Below, piece by piece: positions 35,480 through 43,581 of a DNA stretch of 64,000 bases (its first letter is position 1; the number at the start of each line of letters is the position of its first letter). Under the pieces are notes generated by a model, which saw nothing but the letters and a program-made list of their open reading frames with translations, was not told the DNA's origin and did no database searches. The translations under genes were made by a program, and so were the position numbers. This stretch comes from Tunturibacter gelidoferens. GTDB lineage: Bacteria; Acidobacteriota; Terriglobia; Terriglobales; Acidobacteriaceae. The DNA lies in the NCBI RefSeq assembly GCF_040358255.1, contig NZ_CP132938.1, positions 1,922,001 to 1,986,000 of the forward strand. Direction: 5' to 3'.

Positions 35480-36073
35480 TCATGGATGGAGGGGAGTGGG
35501 GTTGCTGGTCTGAGCTGGGGCCTGCGCAAAGACGGCATAGTCGCGGCCGATGTAGAGTCGGTATCCGGTGCTGTCGGGCCCTGGCAAGATTTGCAGAGGA
35601 GTTGGACGGCGGAGGGTGGCGTCTTTGGCGGAGGGGACGGAGAAGAGATCGTGGCCTCCGATGTCCATGACGACGAAGGTACTGCCAGCCACGAAGCCGC
35701 AGCCATATGCTCCTGGCTGGAGCTGATGACCTTGGATGTCGATGGATGCCTCAGTGATTAGATAGGCCTGATATTTCTCCTGGACCGAACTTGAGTAGCC
35801 TGCCGTATCCACCAAGGCGACTAGGAGAAGCGCGTCCTTCGTGAATTGCACTCCCCCAGAGTTTCTGGCTTGAATGGGCGCGCTCTGACCTCGAAAAAAG
35901 ACCGTGGCAGGCAGGAACTGCGCTGCTTCTGTGGCGGTCAGAACTCTCGTTCCGATCACAGGGGTCGAATCGTTCTGATATGGGCCAAGGGCTGGAGGCG
36001 CTGCGTGTAAAGAAGGAGCTGCGATGCTAAACAGCAGGATGGAGCGCAACGATTTACGGAGCATGAGCGGCAT
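35480..36073 (-). CDS. Secreted protein heading the CRTAC1/cytochrome run
   Basis: 197 residues from ATG 36073 (an ATG at 36064 is equally possible), with a Sec signal (LRSILLFSIAAPSLHAA). The mature part contains TRVLTATEAAQFLPATVFF, LLLVALVDTAGYSSSVQEKY, IDIQGHQLQPGAYGCGFVAGSTFVVMD and a strand-rich end. The order of motifs matches the 179-residue protein at 20968-21507. It ends 16 bp before the TPR start codon, so it is probably the first gene of the run, transcribed from the 78-bp gap shared with the divergent glycosidase gene. Function unknown. Confidence 0.65.
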   Translation of the reverse strand: MPLMLRKSLRSILLFSIAAPSLHAAPPALGPYQNDSTPVIGTRVLTATEAAQFLPATVFFRGQSAPIQARNSGGVQFTKDALLLVALVDTAGYSSSVQEKYQAYLITEASIDIQGHQLQPGAYGCGFVAGSTFVVMDIGGHDLFSVPSAKDATLRRPTPLQILPGPDSTGYRLYIGRDYAVFAQAPAQTSNPTPLHP

Positions 36074-36151
36074 CTTATCAGTCGCGTCGGACTTCGTCGT
36101 GAGAGAGCGTGCCAGCATGTAGACTGGTGATCTTTTGGAGAGGGAGACACC

Positions 36152-38668
36152 ATGCGGGCTGCTTTTTCTTTGGTCGCAATGCTTGGCGGGATCGCGGCCG
36201 CCCAGACTGGGGCTTTGCGGCCGGTCGATGCTTTTCCGGTGAACGAAGACGGGCTAGCGATTCAACGTCATGTTGAAGCAGGAAAGCCATTTACTGTGGC
36301 GGGATCGCGCGGCGTCATGCCTGGACAGCAGGAGGGGACGTTTGAGGCTTGGATACTGCCAGTGAAGTTGCTGAGCCACTTCGCGATTCGAGCTGATGTG
36401 GAGGGCTATTCGGTACCGATCGACCTGAATGCAGACGCTGCTGAGATCGGGGTGTTCCCCGATCACACGGTGATTACGTATTCGCATATAGCCTTCACGG
36501 TAAAGCAGATTATGTTTGCGCAGGACGATGCAGAGGATGGTACAGGTGCGGTTGTGATGTTTCAGATCGATTCGACGCGGCCGATGGATCTGACCTTCAG
36601 CTTTACGCCGGAGATGCGGCCTATGTGGCCACAGCGTAGCCAGGGGGTTCCATCTGCGGAGTGGGTGAGACGACAGGATGGCGGGTTTTATGTGCTTCAT
36701 ACGGACTTTCCTGACCTGGCGGGGGCTGTGGCGATGCCGAACACGCAGCCGGGGATTCTCGCTCCGTATCAGGAGAAGCCCAAGTTCTATCCGCTGGAGC
36801 TGAAGCTTCATTACGACCCCAAGCGAGATACGAATCACTACTTTCCGCTATTGATGGCGATGGGAAATACCGTCGAGACGGCTACCAACGGCATGCTGCA
36901 AGGGAAGCTGGAGCGATTGAATGCGGAGTTGCCGCAGATCTATGCGAAGCACGCGGAGCGATACCGGCAGATGGGAGACAGGCTGACGGCGATTCGCACT
37001 CCGGATGCCGGGTTGAACGATGACTTCGGTTGGGCTGAGATGTCGATTGAGCAGTTGAGGGCGAAGGCGCAGCCTGGCGGCGAGATCGGGTTGGTCGCGG
37101 GATATTACTCGTCCGGAGACTCGGCGAGGCCCGGCTTTGGCTGGTACTTTGGGCGTGACAGCTTGTATACGCTTTATGCGGTGAATGGCTTTGGCGACTT
37201 TGGGTTGAGTCGCGATGAGCTTGAGTTCCTGATGAAGCGGCAGCGTGATGATGGGAAGATCATGCACGAGTATCCGCAGACCGCGGCTTACTTTGACTGG
37301 AAGGATTTCTCTTACGCTTATGCTGCGGCTGATTCGACGCCGCTGTTTCTGACGGCGATGCTGGACTATGTGCAGAGCAGCGGAGATGTCAGTTTTCTCC
37401 GTGAACATCGGGAGGTTGTTGAAAAAGCGTGGCGTTTTGAGACGACGCATGACTCCGATGGTGATGGCATCTATGACAACTCGCAGGGTACCGGGTGGGT
37501 GGAGAGCTGGCCGGGTGGGATGCCGCATCAGGAGGTTTACCTCGCGCTGCTGGATCAGCAGGCTTCGGTTGCGATGTCGAAGCTGGCTCGTTTGCTGGGG
37601 GATCAGGCGACGGCTGACTCCGCCGCAGCGCGGGGTGTTGAGTTGGCGAAGAAGATTGAGGCGGAGTATTACGATTCGGCGCGGCAGGCTTATGCCTTCA
37701 GCCGGAACGCTGATGGGACTCTTGATCGTACAGCTACGGTTTATCCGGCGATTGCGTGGTGGAATGGTGGTGAAGGGCTGGCTCATCCAGGGGCGAGCTT
37801 TCGACGGTGGGCTTCGCATGATTTTTCTACCGACTGGGGTCTGAGGGATGTGGCGGAGAGCGATCCTTTCTACGATCCGATCAGCTATCACCAGGGATCG
37901 GTCTGGCCTTTGTTTACCGGGTGGGCGTCGGTGGCGGAGTATCGTGCGGGACATCCGCTGGCCGGGTATGCGCACCTGATGCAGAATGCCGATCTGACTA
38001 CGGCGCAGGACCTAGGCGCGGTGACGGAGTTGCTGTCGGGTGCGTTCTTTCAACCTTTCGGGAGGAGTACGAGTCATCAACTCTGGTCTTCGGCGATGGT
38101 GATTACTCCGGCGTTGCGTGGTTTGTTTGGTATTGAGGTGGATGGGCTCTCGAGTTCGCTTCATCTTGATCCGCATCTGCCTGCGGATTGGGATCATGCT
38201 GCGGTGGATCGGCTTCATGTTGGTGGATCTGTTTGCTCGCTGGAGTACCAGCGTGAGGCGCGCGGCCTGGTGGTGAAGGTGAGTACGCTCTCTGGTCCTG
38301 CGGTTCGGCTGGCCAGCGCGGTGAAGGGTTCGCGGGTTTCGGCTGATGGTTCGTCTGTGGTCTTTGCGTTGCCGGCGATTGAGGTTGCCGTGCCGCATGG
38401 GTTGCCACTGCCGGGAGCGCGGACGTCGCAGATGAAGGTGCTGAGTGAGGTCTCCGAGGCGCACTCGTTGAAGCTGGAGCTGGAGGCTGATGCGGGGACG
38501 GTTGTCGAGCTGACGGTGCGGCGTAATGAGGCCAAGCTGGGGCTCCATGTTGAGGGTGGGACGATCGTGGATGCTGCCGCAGGTAGGGGTGCCGGGTTGG
38601 AGAAGCTGATTGTGAAGTTTCCCCAGGGTACTGGCTACCAGCAGAGTGCTGTGACCTTGAGCTGGTGA
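36152..38668 (+). CDS. Secreted (alpha/alpha)6-barrel glycosidase, debranching-enzyme-like
   Basis: 838 residues with a short Sec signal (residues 1-17). An N-terminal beta domain (about 20-270) is followed by an (alpha/alpha)6 toroid (about 285-690) with motifs typical of glycogen-debranching/GH63-like enzymes: GWYFGRDSLYTLYAVNGFGD near residue 329, GWVESWPGGMPHQEVYL near 448 and YHQGSVWPLFTGW near 583. A C-terminal beta domain closes the protein. It probably cleaves alpha-glucosidic bonds outside the cytoplasm, which fits the two secreted GH13 enzymes 3 kb away. The exact GH family and linkage cannot be told from motifs alone. It is divergent from the CRTAC1 run and followed directly by element copy C. 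Confidence 0.78.
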   Translation: MRAAFSLVAMLGGIAAAQTGALRPVDAFPVNEDGLAIQRHVEAGKPFTVAGSRGVMPGQQEGTFEAWILPVKLLSHFAIRADVEGYSVPIDLNADAAEIGVFPDHTVITYSHIAFTVKQIMFAQDDAEDGTGAVVMFQIDSTRPMDLTFSFTPEMRPMWPQRSQGVPSAEWVRRQDGGFYVLHTDFPDLAGAVAMPNTQPGILAPYQEKPKFYPLELKLHYDPKRDTNHYFPLLMAMGNTVETATNGMLQGKLERLNAELPQIYAKHAERYRQMGDRLTAIRTPDAGLNDDFGWAEMSIEQLRAKAQPGGEIGLVAGYYSSGDSARPGFGWYFGRDSLYTLYAVNGFGDFGLSRDELEFLMKRQRDDGKIMHEYPQTAAYFDWKDFSYAYAAADSTPLFLTAMLDYVQSSGDVSFLREHREVVEKAWRFETTHDSDGDGIYDNSQGTGWVESWPGGMPHQEVYLALLDQQASVAMSKLARLLGDQATADSAAARGVELAKKIEAEYYDSARQAYAFSRNADGTLDRTATVYPAIAWWNGGEGLAHPGASFRRWASHDFSTDWGLRDVAESDPFYDPISYHQGSVWPLFTGWASVAEYRAGHPLAGYAHLMQNADLTTAQDLGAVTELLSGAFFQPFGRSTSHQLWSSAMVITPALRGLFGIEVDGLSSSLHLDPHLPADWDHAAVDRLHVGGSVCSLEYQREARGLVVKVSTLSGPAVRLASAVKGSRVSADGSSVVFALPAIEVAVPHGLPLPGARTSQMKVLSEVSEAHSLKLELEADAGTVVELTVRRNEAKLGLHVEGGTIVDAAAGRGAGLEKLIVKFPQGTGYQQSAVTLSW

Positions 38669-38940
38669 GGGGTACCCCTGGGGGGTATCTCCGTGGAAGT
38701 CATTTATTCTGAGTCGGATATGAAATTTTGGATTTGCAAAATCGTCATACCAAAAGGGTTATCGGTAAATTCTTCTTTCTAAAGGGTTTTATGGGTTAAA
38801 ACGAAAGAACCCGCTGTGGGAGCGGGATCTTTCGCTGTATCTATCTAAGTAGAGCTTTTGGGGTGGAACTAATGCGCCACGCGTAAGTACTTGCGTTGGA
38901 TGTAGTTGAGTGCTTCAGGGGCTTGACAAGTTTTTAGCCC
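38669..38940 (+). repeat. Bipartite 3'-end element, copy C
   Basis: Begins immediately after the glycosidase stop codon. Proximal block: GGGTACCCCTGGGGGGTAT, GGATTTGCAAAATCGTCATA, AAAGGGTTATCGGTAAATTC and AAAGGGTTTTATGGGTTAAA. A hairpin lies at 38802-38834. Distal block: GAACTAATGCGCCACG and GGGGCTTGACAAGTTTTT. Same order and orientation as copies A and B. A convergent gene (GNAT) follows, as convergent genes do at the other two copies. Confidence 0.8.
38802..38834 (+). terminator. Terminator-like hairpin inside element copy C
   Basis: GAAAGAACCCGCT and AGCGGGATCTTTC form a 13-bp stem with one mismatch around a 5-nt loop. No long T run follows, so it is a strong hairpin with uncertain terminator strength. 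Confidence 0.65.
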
Positions 38941-39006
38941 GTCCCCACGGCGATTCTTTCAGTGCTGCCAGGGTTCTCGATGGGTCGCGCCGGTGCTGGG
39001 TGGAAG

Positions 39007-39879
39007 TTAGAACAGGATGGACGGCAACCACGCGCCGGCAGGATCGTTATACAGCCCAGTGCTCATTAGCGTCATGGGCTGAACAACGCGGAGACCATTC
39101 TGCAGGCACCACCGCAGCAACGCGCTGTTGCGGGAGGGGACGAGGATCCCGGGACCGGCAAAGGAATCTGCCGAAGAGATTAACGCCTGCATATCCAGAT
39201 TCGTCTCAGCAGTGGAGTGGCCAAAGTGGGCGAGATGGGTTGTGTATCCAGTAACGCTTCCTTCTCGTTCGACCACAAGGGCTGTGCCATCGGAGATCGC
39301 CTGTTCCAACTCGAGGGCACGGTTGAAGCCATGAACCCGGTGAGAGAGAGAGTCGCAGGCAGCCTGATCTGCCGGTGTTGCAGAACGCACATGGCATCGC
39401 GGGATGTTGCGTTCGCGAGTCCGCCCCTGCAGACAGCAGAGGGGCTCACGGACGTCGAAGCCGAGAGAGATGTACAGGGAGAGGGAGCGGTTGTGAAAGG
39501 CTGCTTGAACCAACCGGACTCCGGCGGCGCCTCGATCGCGGGCGCGATCCATCACGGCCTGCATCAGCAGACGGCCAACCCCCATATTCTGTACCGCTGG
39601 GTCGATCGTGATGGGTCCAACACCGCGGATGATGGAGCGCTCGTCCAGGATGTTGCTGCCGACGATCCGGCCGTCAATCTCTGCTACGACGCAGTAATGG
39701 TCAGGGTCTGAAAATACCGAGGAGATGAGACCCGTCGCTACCTCAGGTTGGGGGATGTCGGGTGGAAAGCCGTGAGCGGTGTTGATCGCGGCGAAGGCGT
39801 CGTAACAGATCTGCCCACAGGTTGCGACATCCTCTGCTGTAGCAGGCCTGACAGCGACAGACGTACCGTTCGATGGCAT
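39007..39879 (-). CDS. Two-domain GNAT N-acetyltransferase
   Basis: 290 residues from the ATG at 39879 (MPSNGTSVAVRPATAED), chosen because GGGAGG lies 11 nt upstream; a longer frame upstream is open but its sequence looks non-coding. The N-terminal GNAT domain (about 8-160) has the acetyl-CoA loop NMGVGRLLMQAV preceded by GVGPITIDPAVQ. The C-terminal half repeats a weaker GNAT-like fold (VRSATPADQAACDSL, VLVPSRNSALLRWCLQNGLRVV). Such tandem enzymes usually have one active half. The substrate is unknown. Its upstream region has a diverged copy at 41104-41271. Confidence 0.82.
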   Translation of the reverse strand: MPSNGTSVAVRPATAEDVATCGQICYDAFAAINTAHGFPPDIPQPEVATGLISSVFSDPDHYCVVAEIDGRIVGSNILDERSIIRGVGPITIDPAVQNMGVGRLLMQAVMDRARDRGAAGVRLVQAAFHNRSLSLYISLGFDVREPLCCLQGRTRERNIPRCHVRSATPADQAACDSLSHRVHGFNRALELEQAISDGTALVVEREGSVTGYTTHLAHFGHSTAETNLDMQALISSADSFAGPGILVPSRNSALLRWCLQNGLRVVQPMTLMSTGLYNDPAGAWLPSILF

Positions 39880-39904
39880 TGTGAAACGCACCTCCCAGTT
39901 TGGT

Positions 39905-40057
39905 GCGAGAAGTCTACCAGTGCGGCATTCCGCGTAGGCGCTAGCAGGAGTAAGGTCGTTGTTACACGCCGGATTGGGCGACCTGAACGCGCAGCTGTGA
40001 ACCGTCGGCTGAGGGCATGGGGCTGTACTCGCCACATAAAAACCGACGTTGCCGAAA
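39905..40057. repeat. Diverged duplicate segment, copy 1 (upstream of the GNAT gene)
   Basis: Shares GCGAGAAGTCTACCAG at its left end, GAACGC/CAG/TGTGAACC in the middle and ACCGA/GTTGCCGAAA at its right end with 41104-41271. The two copies are alignable throughout but only partly identical. No gene is conserved in them. Confidence 0.6.
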
Positions 40058-40217
40058 ACCCGACTTTGCGGGCACTAAGGATTACCTCCGGTTTGCCTTT
40101 CACTTGTACCTAGTCAGGCTCGTTTGGCTTTACGTGCTTTTGAAAATCCCAAAGTAGGTTGCTAGTCTGTTAGCCAATTCATCCACCAATAGAAACAGGT
40201 TGAGGAGGATCTCTAAC

Positions 40218-41024
40218 GTGTCACAGAAAGTGGATCTCTATGACAGTGCGTATGGAAATTATGTGTCGGATACGTACCGACAGGTGCGCATCGAGACCTA
40301 CGGCGAGGATTTTGGACAAACGAGCTGGGTTACAACGGAAGAATCCAACGAAATCCCCCAACTGCTGGACCTGAGACCCGATTCGTTTGCGCTGGAAGTG
40401 GGGTGCGGTTCGGGTGGCTATGCCTTGCACCTTGCGGAGAAGATGGGCTGCCGCCTCGTCGGGTTAGATATTAATGCACTGGGAGTTCGCAATGCAAACC
40501 AACTTGCGCTGGCAAGAGGCCTTGGTTCAGTGGTCCGTTTTGAGCAGTGTGACGCTTCGAAAAATCTGCCTTTTGACGACGGTAGCTTTGACGCTGTGTT
40601 CTCGAATGACGTTTTGTGCCATCTTCCAAGACGTCCTGAGGTGCTGGGTGAGATGTTTCGCATACTGAAGCCCGGCGGACGGATGCTGTTCAGTGACGCT
40701 CTGGTAGTTGGCGGATTGCTTTCCAACGAAGAGATCGCCACGCGCAGCTCGATTGGCTTTTATGTGTACAGTCCGCCCGGAGAGAATGAACGACTCATCG
40801 AGCGAGCAGGGTTTCGCCGGCTCCGCGTAACCGACACAACCGAGGGTGCGTCCCGGGTGGCGAAACAGTGGCATGATGCACGGGAGAAAAGGAAAGAGGA
40901 ACTGGTCGCAGCGGAAGGCAATATCAACTTCGAGGGGCTGCAGCGGTTCCTGTCCTGCGTACATACCTTAACGGGCGAAAAGCGCCTACTGAGGTATCTG
41001 TACTTTGCGAATAAAGACTCGTGA
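40218..41024 (+). CDS. SAM-dependent class I methyltransferase
   Basis: 268 residues from a GTG at 40218, chosen over an upstream TTG because GAGGAGG stands 9 nt before it. Motif I is LEVGCGSGGYALHLA, followed by LVGLDIN (motif II region), DASKNLPFDDGSFDAVFSND (motif IV region) and MFRILKPGGRMLFSD (post-motif), a typical UbiE/SmtA-like methyltransferase core at about residues 55-180. The C-terminal part is helical and contains ASRVAKQWHDAREKRKEEL. The substrate may be a small molecule. No operon partner is evident. The short amylase-like remnant follows right after its stop codon. Confidence 0.85.
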   Translation: MSQKVDLYDSAYGNYVSDTYRQVRIETYGEDFGQTSWVTTEESNEIPQLLDLRPDSFALEVGCGSGGYALHLAEKMGCRLVGLDINALGVRNANQLALARGLGSVVRFEQCDASKNLPFDDGSFDAVFSNDVLCHLPRRPEVLGEMFRILKPGGRMLFSDALVVGGLLSNEEIATRSSIGFYVYSPPGENERLIERAGFRRLRVTDTTEGASRVAKQWHDAREKRKEELVAAEGNINFEGLQRFLSCVHTLTGEKRLLRYLYFANKDS

Positions 41025-41028
41025 GATA

Positions 41029-41105
41029 TTCGGCCAGTGTTTACTGGACCTCTGCGATCCAGGTTGCGTAGGGGGCCAGGGTGATTGATTTGGTGAGGGG
41101 GGCGC
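41029..41105 (-). pseudogene. Remnant of the 3' end of a GH13 gene
   Basis: This 77-bp piece is about 90% identical to 41744-41820, the last codons of the intact GH13 gene plus a little downstream sequence. On the minus strand it encodes APLTKSITLAPYATWIAEVQ-stop. It stops abruptly where the duplicate segment at 41104 begins. Confidence 0.85.
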
Positions 41106-41271
41106 GAGAAGTCTACCAGCGCGGCATCCAGCGTACACGCAAGCAGAGCAAGTTCAGCTGTTGCTAAATCGTCGATTTACACGCGAGGCGGCCGATCCTG
41201 AACGCACAGATGTGAACCTTCGCTGAGGGCATCGGTCTGTTCTCGCTAAATGAGAACCGAAGTTGCCGAAA
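41104..41271. repeat. Diverged duplicate segment, copy 2
   Basis: Second copy of the segment at 39905-40057, joined directly to the GH13 remnant. It lies upstream of the small membrane protein gene at 41307 and may supply its promoter. Confidence 0.6.
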
Positions 41272-41306
41272 GCATTGGTCCGGAGACGCTTCGATAATAT
41301 CGAGGT

Positions 41307-41708
41307 ATGGACGAATTCTTTCTTGCGTTGCTTTCTGCCGCTGCCGAACTGCTGTACGAGGTGTTCTTTCAGGTTGTCACGGAAGCGTTAGTTGCTTTCA
41401 TCGTACGATCAATTCGAAATGTGCTTAAGGAATCAACCGCCATCAATCCGATCCTAGCTGCCATAGGCTACTTGTTGCTGGGCATCGCCTTCGGGATTGC
41501 GAGCCTTTTGCTCTTTCCACACCCAATATTTCACCCATCAAAGTTTCGCGGAATCAGCCTGTTAGTCAGTCCCGTCGTTACAGGTTTGGTGATGTCGCAG
41601 GTGGGTATCGTGCTTCGTCGAAAGGGCAAGCAAACGGTTCGGATTGAGAGTTTCGGATATGGATTTGCGTTCGCCTTTGGCGTGGCCATCGTTCGCCTCC
41701 TCGTTTGA
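41307..41708 (+). CDS. Three-helix membrane protein, function unknown
   Basis: 133 residues from ATG 41307, with a GAGG-like site just upstream. The N-terminal stretch (residues 1-40) is an amphipathic hydrophobic helix without Arg/Lys, followed by RSIRNVLKES. Three membrane segments are at about 49-68 (ILAAIGYLLLGIAFGIASLLL), 80-98 (GISLLVSPVVTGLVMSQVGIV) and 113-131 (GYGFAFAFGVAIVRLLV). It has a basic loop RRKGKQTVR. It lies between the GH13 remnant/duplicate and the intact GH13 gene, convergent with it. No family recognised. Confidence 0.7.
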   Translation: MDEFFLALLSAAAELLYEVFFQVVTEALVAFIVRSIRNVLKESTAINPILAAIGYLLLGIAFGIASLLLFPHPIFHPSKFRGISLLVSPVVTGLVMSQVGIVLRRKGKQTVRIESFGYGFAFAFGVAIVRLLV

Positions 41709-41755
41709 GGGTAAGGTAGGCCGATTTGTAAAGCCGATTGCATTTCGGCCAGTGT

Positions 41756-43555
41756 TTACTGGACTTCGGCGATCCAGGTTGCGTAGGGGGCGAGAGTGAT
41801 TGGCTTGGTGAGGGGGGCGCTGTTGATTGCGGGGTCGTTGGTTTCGAGTGTTGCGGTTGCGCCTTTGGTTAGTCCGAGGGCGGCGTAGTCGTACTTCAGG
41901 GTTTGGGGTTTTTCGGAGAAGTTTAGCGCTACGAGGACCGATGGCTTGCCGGGTGGGCCTTGGCGAAGGTATGAGACGACGTCTTCGTTGGGGTTGAGCA
42001 TCTGCATGCTGCCTTCGTAGAGGGCAGCGTTGGTGCGGCGGAGTTCGATGAGGCGTTTGTACCAGCTGAGCATGGACTCGTGATCGGGAGACTCGATGGC
42101 GACGTTGACGGTTTTGTAGTCGGGAGCGACGGGAAGCCAGGTGGTGGCGGCGGTGCTGAAGCCTGCGTTCTGTGTGTCGTTCCACTGCATGGGGGTTCGT
42201 TCGCCGTCGCGGCCTTTCTGTTTTGGCCAGCCGGTGATGCCTTCGGGGTCTCTAACGTCTTCGATGCGAGTGGGAGTTGTGGTGACCATGCCGATCTCGT
42301 CGCCGTAGTACATCTGCGGCGTGGCGCGAGAGGTGAGGAGGAGGGCAGCCATCATGCGGGCGATGCGTGCCTTCATGGCGGGGTCGGTGACGCCTGGACT
42401 GTAGCGGTCCCAGATGCGGTCCTGGTCATGATTGCCGAAGAAGAAGTAGGGCTGGCCGTGGGCTGGATTGTTCTCGACCTCTTTGAGGAGTTCGCGGAAC
42501 TTTGGTGCGGAGAGCTCGTTGACGTCGGCTACCTGAAAGTCCATGGGGAGCTGGACCTCATCGTTGTTGGCGCCGTACATCTTGGAGAGCTCGAGGATGT
42601 TGGGTTCGTCGGCTTCGCTGATGAGCACGGGATTGCCGGGGTACTCGTCGACGACTTTGCGCATCTCGCGGAGCATGTCGTGAACTTCGGGGAGATTGTC
42701 GGTGTACTTGTGGACGATGTTGGGATCGCCGAAGGCGTTGGTGCCGGGCAGGATGGGGTCGTCGTGGAGATCGGGATCTTCGAAGAGGCGTGAGACGGCG
42801 TCGATGCGGAAGCCGTTGACGCCCTTATTCATCCAGAAGCGGAGGACGTCCATCATGGCCTTGACGACTTCGGGGTTGCGCCAGTTGAGGTCGGGCTGCT
42901 GGACGTAGAAGTGATGGTAGTAGAACTGCTTCGTGGTGGCGTCGTACTCCCATGCGGAGTGGCCGAACCAGCTTTGCCAGTTGTTCGGCGGGATGGGTTT
43001 GCCGTCGGCGGTGAAGCCCTTGGGGTCGCGCCAGATGTACCAGTCGCGTTTGGGATTGTCGCGGGAGGAGCGCGACTCCTTGAACCATGCGCTCTGGTCG
43101 GAGGTGTGGTTGGGGACGTAGTCCATGATGACGCGGATGTTGCGGCGCTTGGCTTCGGCGGTCATGTGCTCGAAGTCGGCCATGGTGCCGTATTGGGGGT
43201 CGATGGCGACGTAGTCGGCGATGTCGTAGCCGAAGTCGATCTGGGGCGAGGGGTACATGGGGCTGATCCAGATGGCGTCGACGCCGAGTTGCTTGATGTA
43301 GTCGAGACGCGAGGTGATGCCTTTGATGTCGCCGATGCCGTCGCCGTCGGTGTCCTGAAAGCTGCGGGGGTAGATCTCGTAGATGACGCCGTGCTTCCAC
43401 CATGGGTCGGCTGCCGTGTTTTTTTGATCTGCTGCGGGGGGGGCGTGTTGAGCGGTGCTCTGCGCATGTGCGCTCGGTATGAGAGCACCGAGCGCAAGGG
43501 CTGCATAGAGGAGATAGTTCGTGATGCTTGAGGTGCGAAACCGCGGTTCGTTCAC
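41756..43555 (-). CDS. Secreted GH13 alpha-glucosidase/amylase 2
   Basis: 599 residues from a GTG at 43555, preceded by AAGGGG and followed by a signal peptide (NYLLYAALALGALIPSAHAQ). The GH13 barrel shows YEIYPRSFQDTDGDGIGD, DYVPNHTSD, the nucleophile Asp in GFRIDAV (about residue 251), the acid/base Glu in LISEADEP (about 311) and the transition-state Asp in GNHDQDR (about 374). The MPMYPSPQ-type loop and QPDLNWRNPEV agree with oligo-1,6-glucosidase/alpha-glucosidase subfamilies. It probably releases glucose from maltooligosaccharides in the periplasm. It follows its paralogue with only 26 bp between them, so they form an operon. A remnant of its 3' end sits 700 bp downstream. Confidence 0.9.
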   Translation of the reverse strand: MNEPRFRTSSITNYLLYAALALGALIPSAHAQSTAQHAPPAADQKNTAADPWWKHGVIYEIYPRSFQDTDGDGIGDIKGITSRLDYIKQLGVDAIWISPMYPSPQIDFGYDIADYVAIDPQYGTMADFEHMTAEAKRRNIRVIMDYVPNHTSDQSAWFKESRSSRDNPKRDWYIWRDPKGFTADGKPIPPNNWQSWFGHSAWEYDATTKQFYYHHFYVQQPDLNWRNPEVVKAMMDVLRFWMNKGVNGFRIDAVSRLFEDPDLHDDPILPGTNAFGDPNIVHKYTDNLPEVHDMLREMRKVVDEYPGNPVLISEADEPNILELSKMYGANNDEVQLPMDFQVADVNELSAPKFRELLKEVENNPAHGQPYFFFGNHDQDRIWDRYSPGVTDPAMKARIARMMAALLLTSRATPQMYYGDEIGMVTTTPTRIEDVRDPEGITGWPKQKGRDGERTPMQWNDTQNAGFSTAATTWLPVAPDYKTVNVAIESPDHESMLSWYKRLIELRRTNAALYEGSMQMLNPNEDVVSYLRQGPPGKPSVLVALNFSEKPQTLKYDYAALGLTKGATATLETNDPAINSAPLTKPITLAPYATWIAEVQ

Positions 43556-43581
43556 TAGCGACCCCTTTTGCCGTGCTGGTG

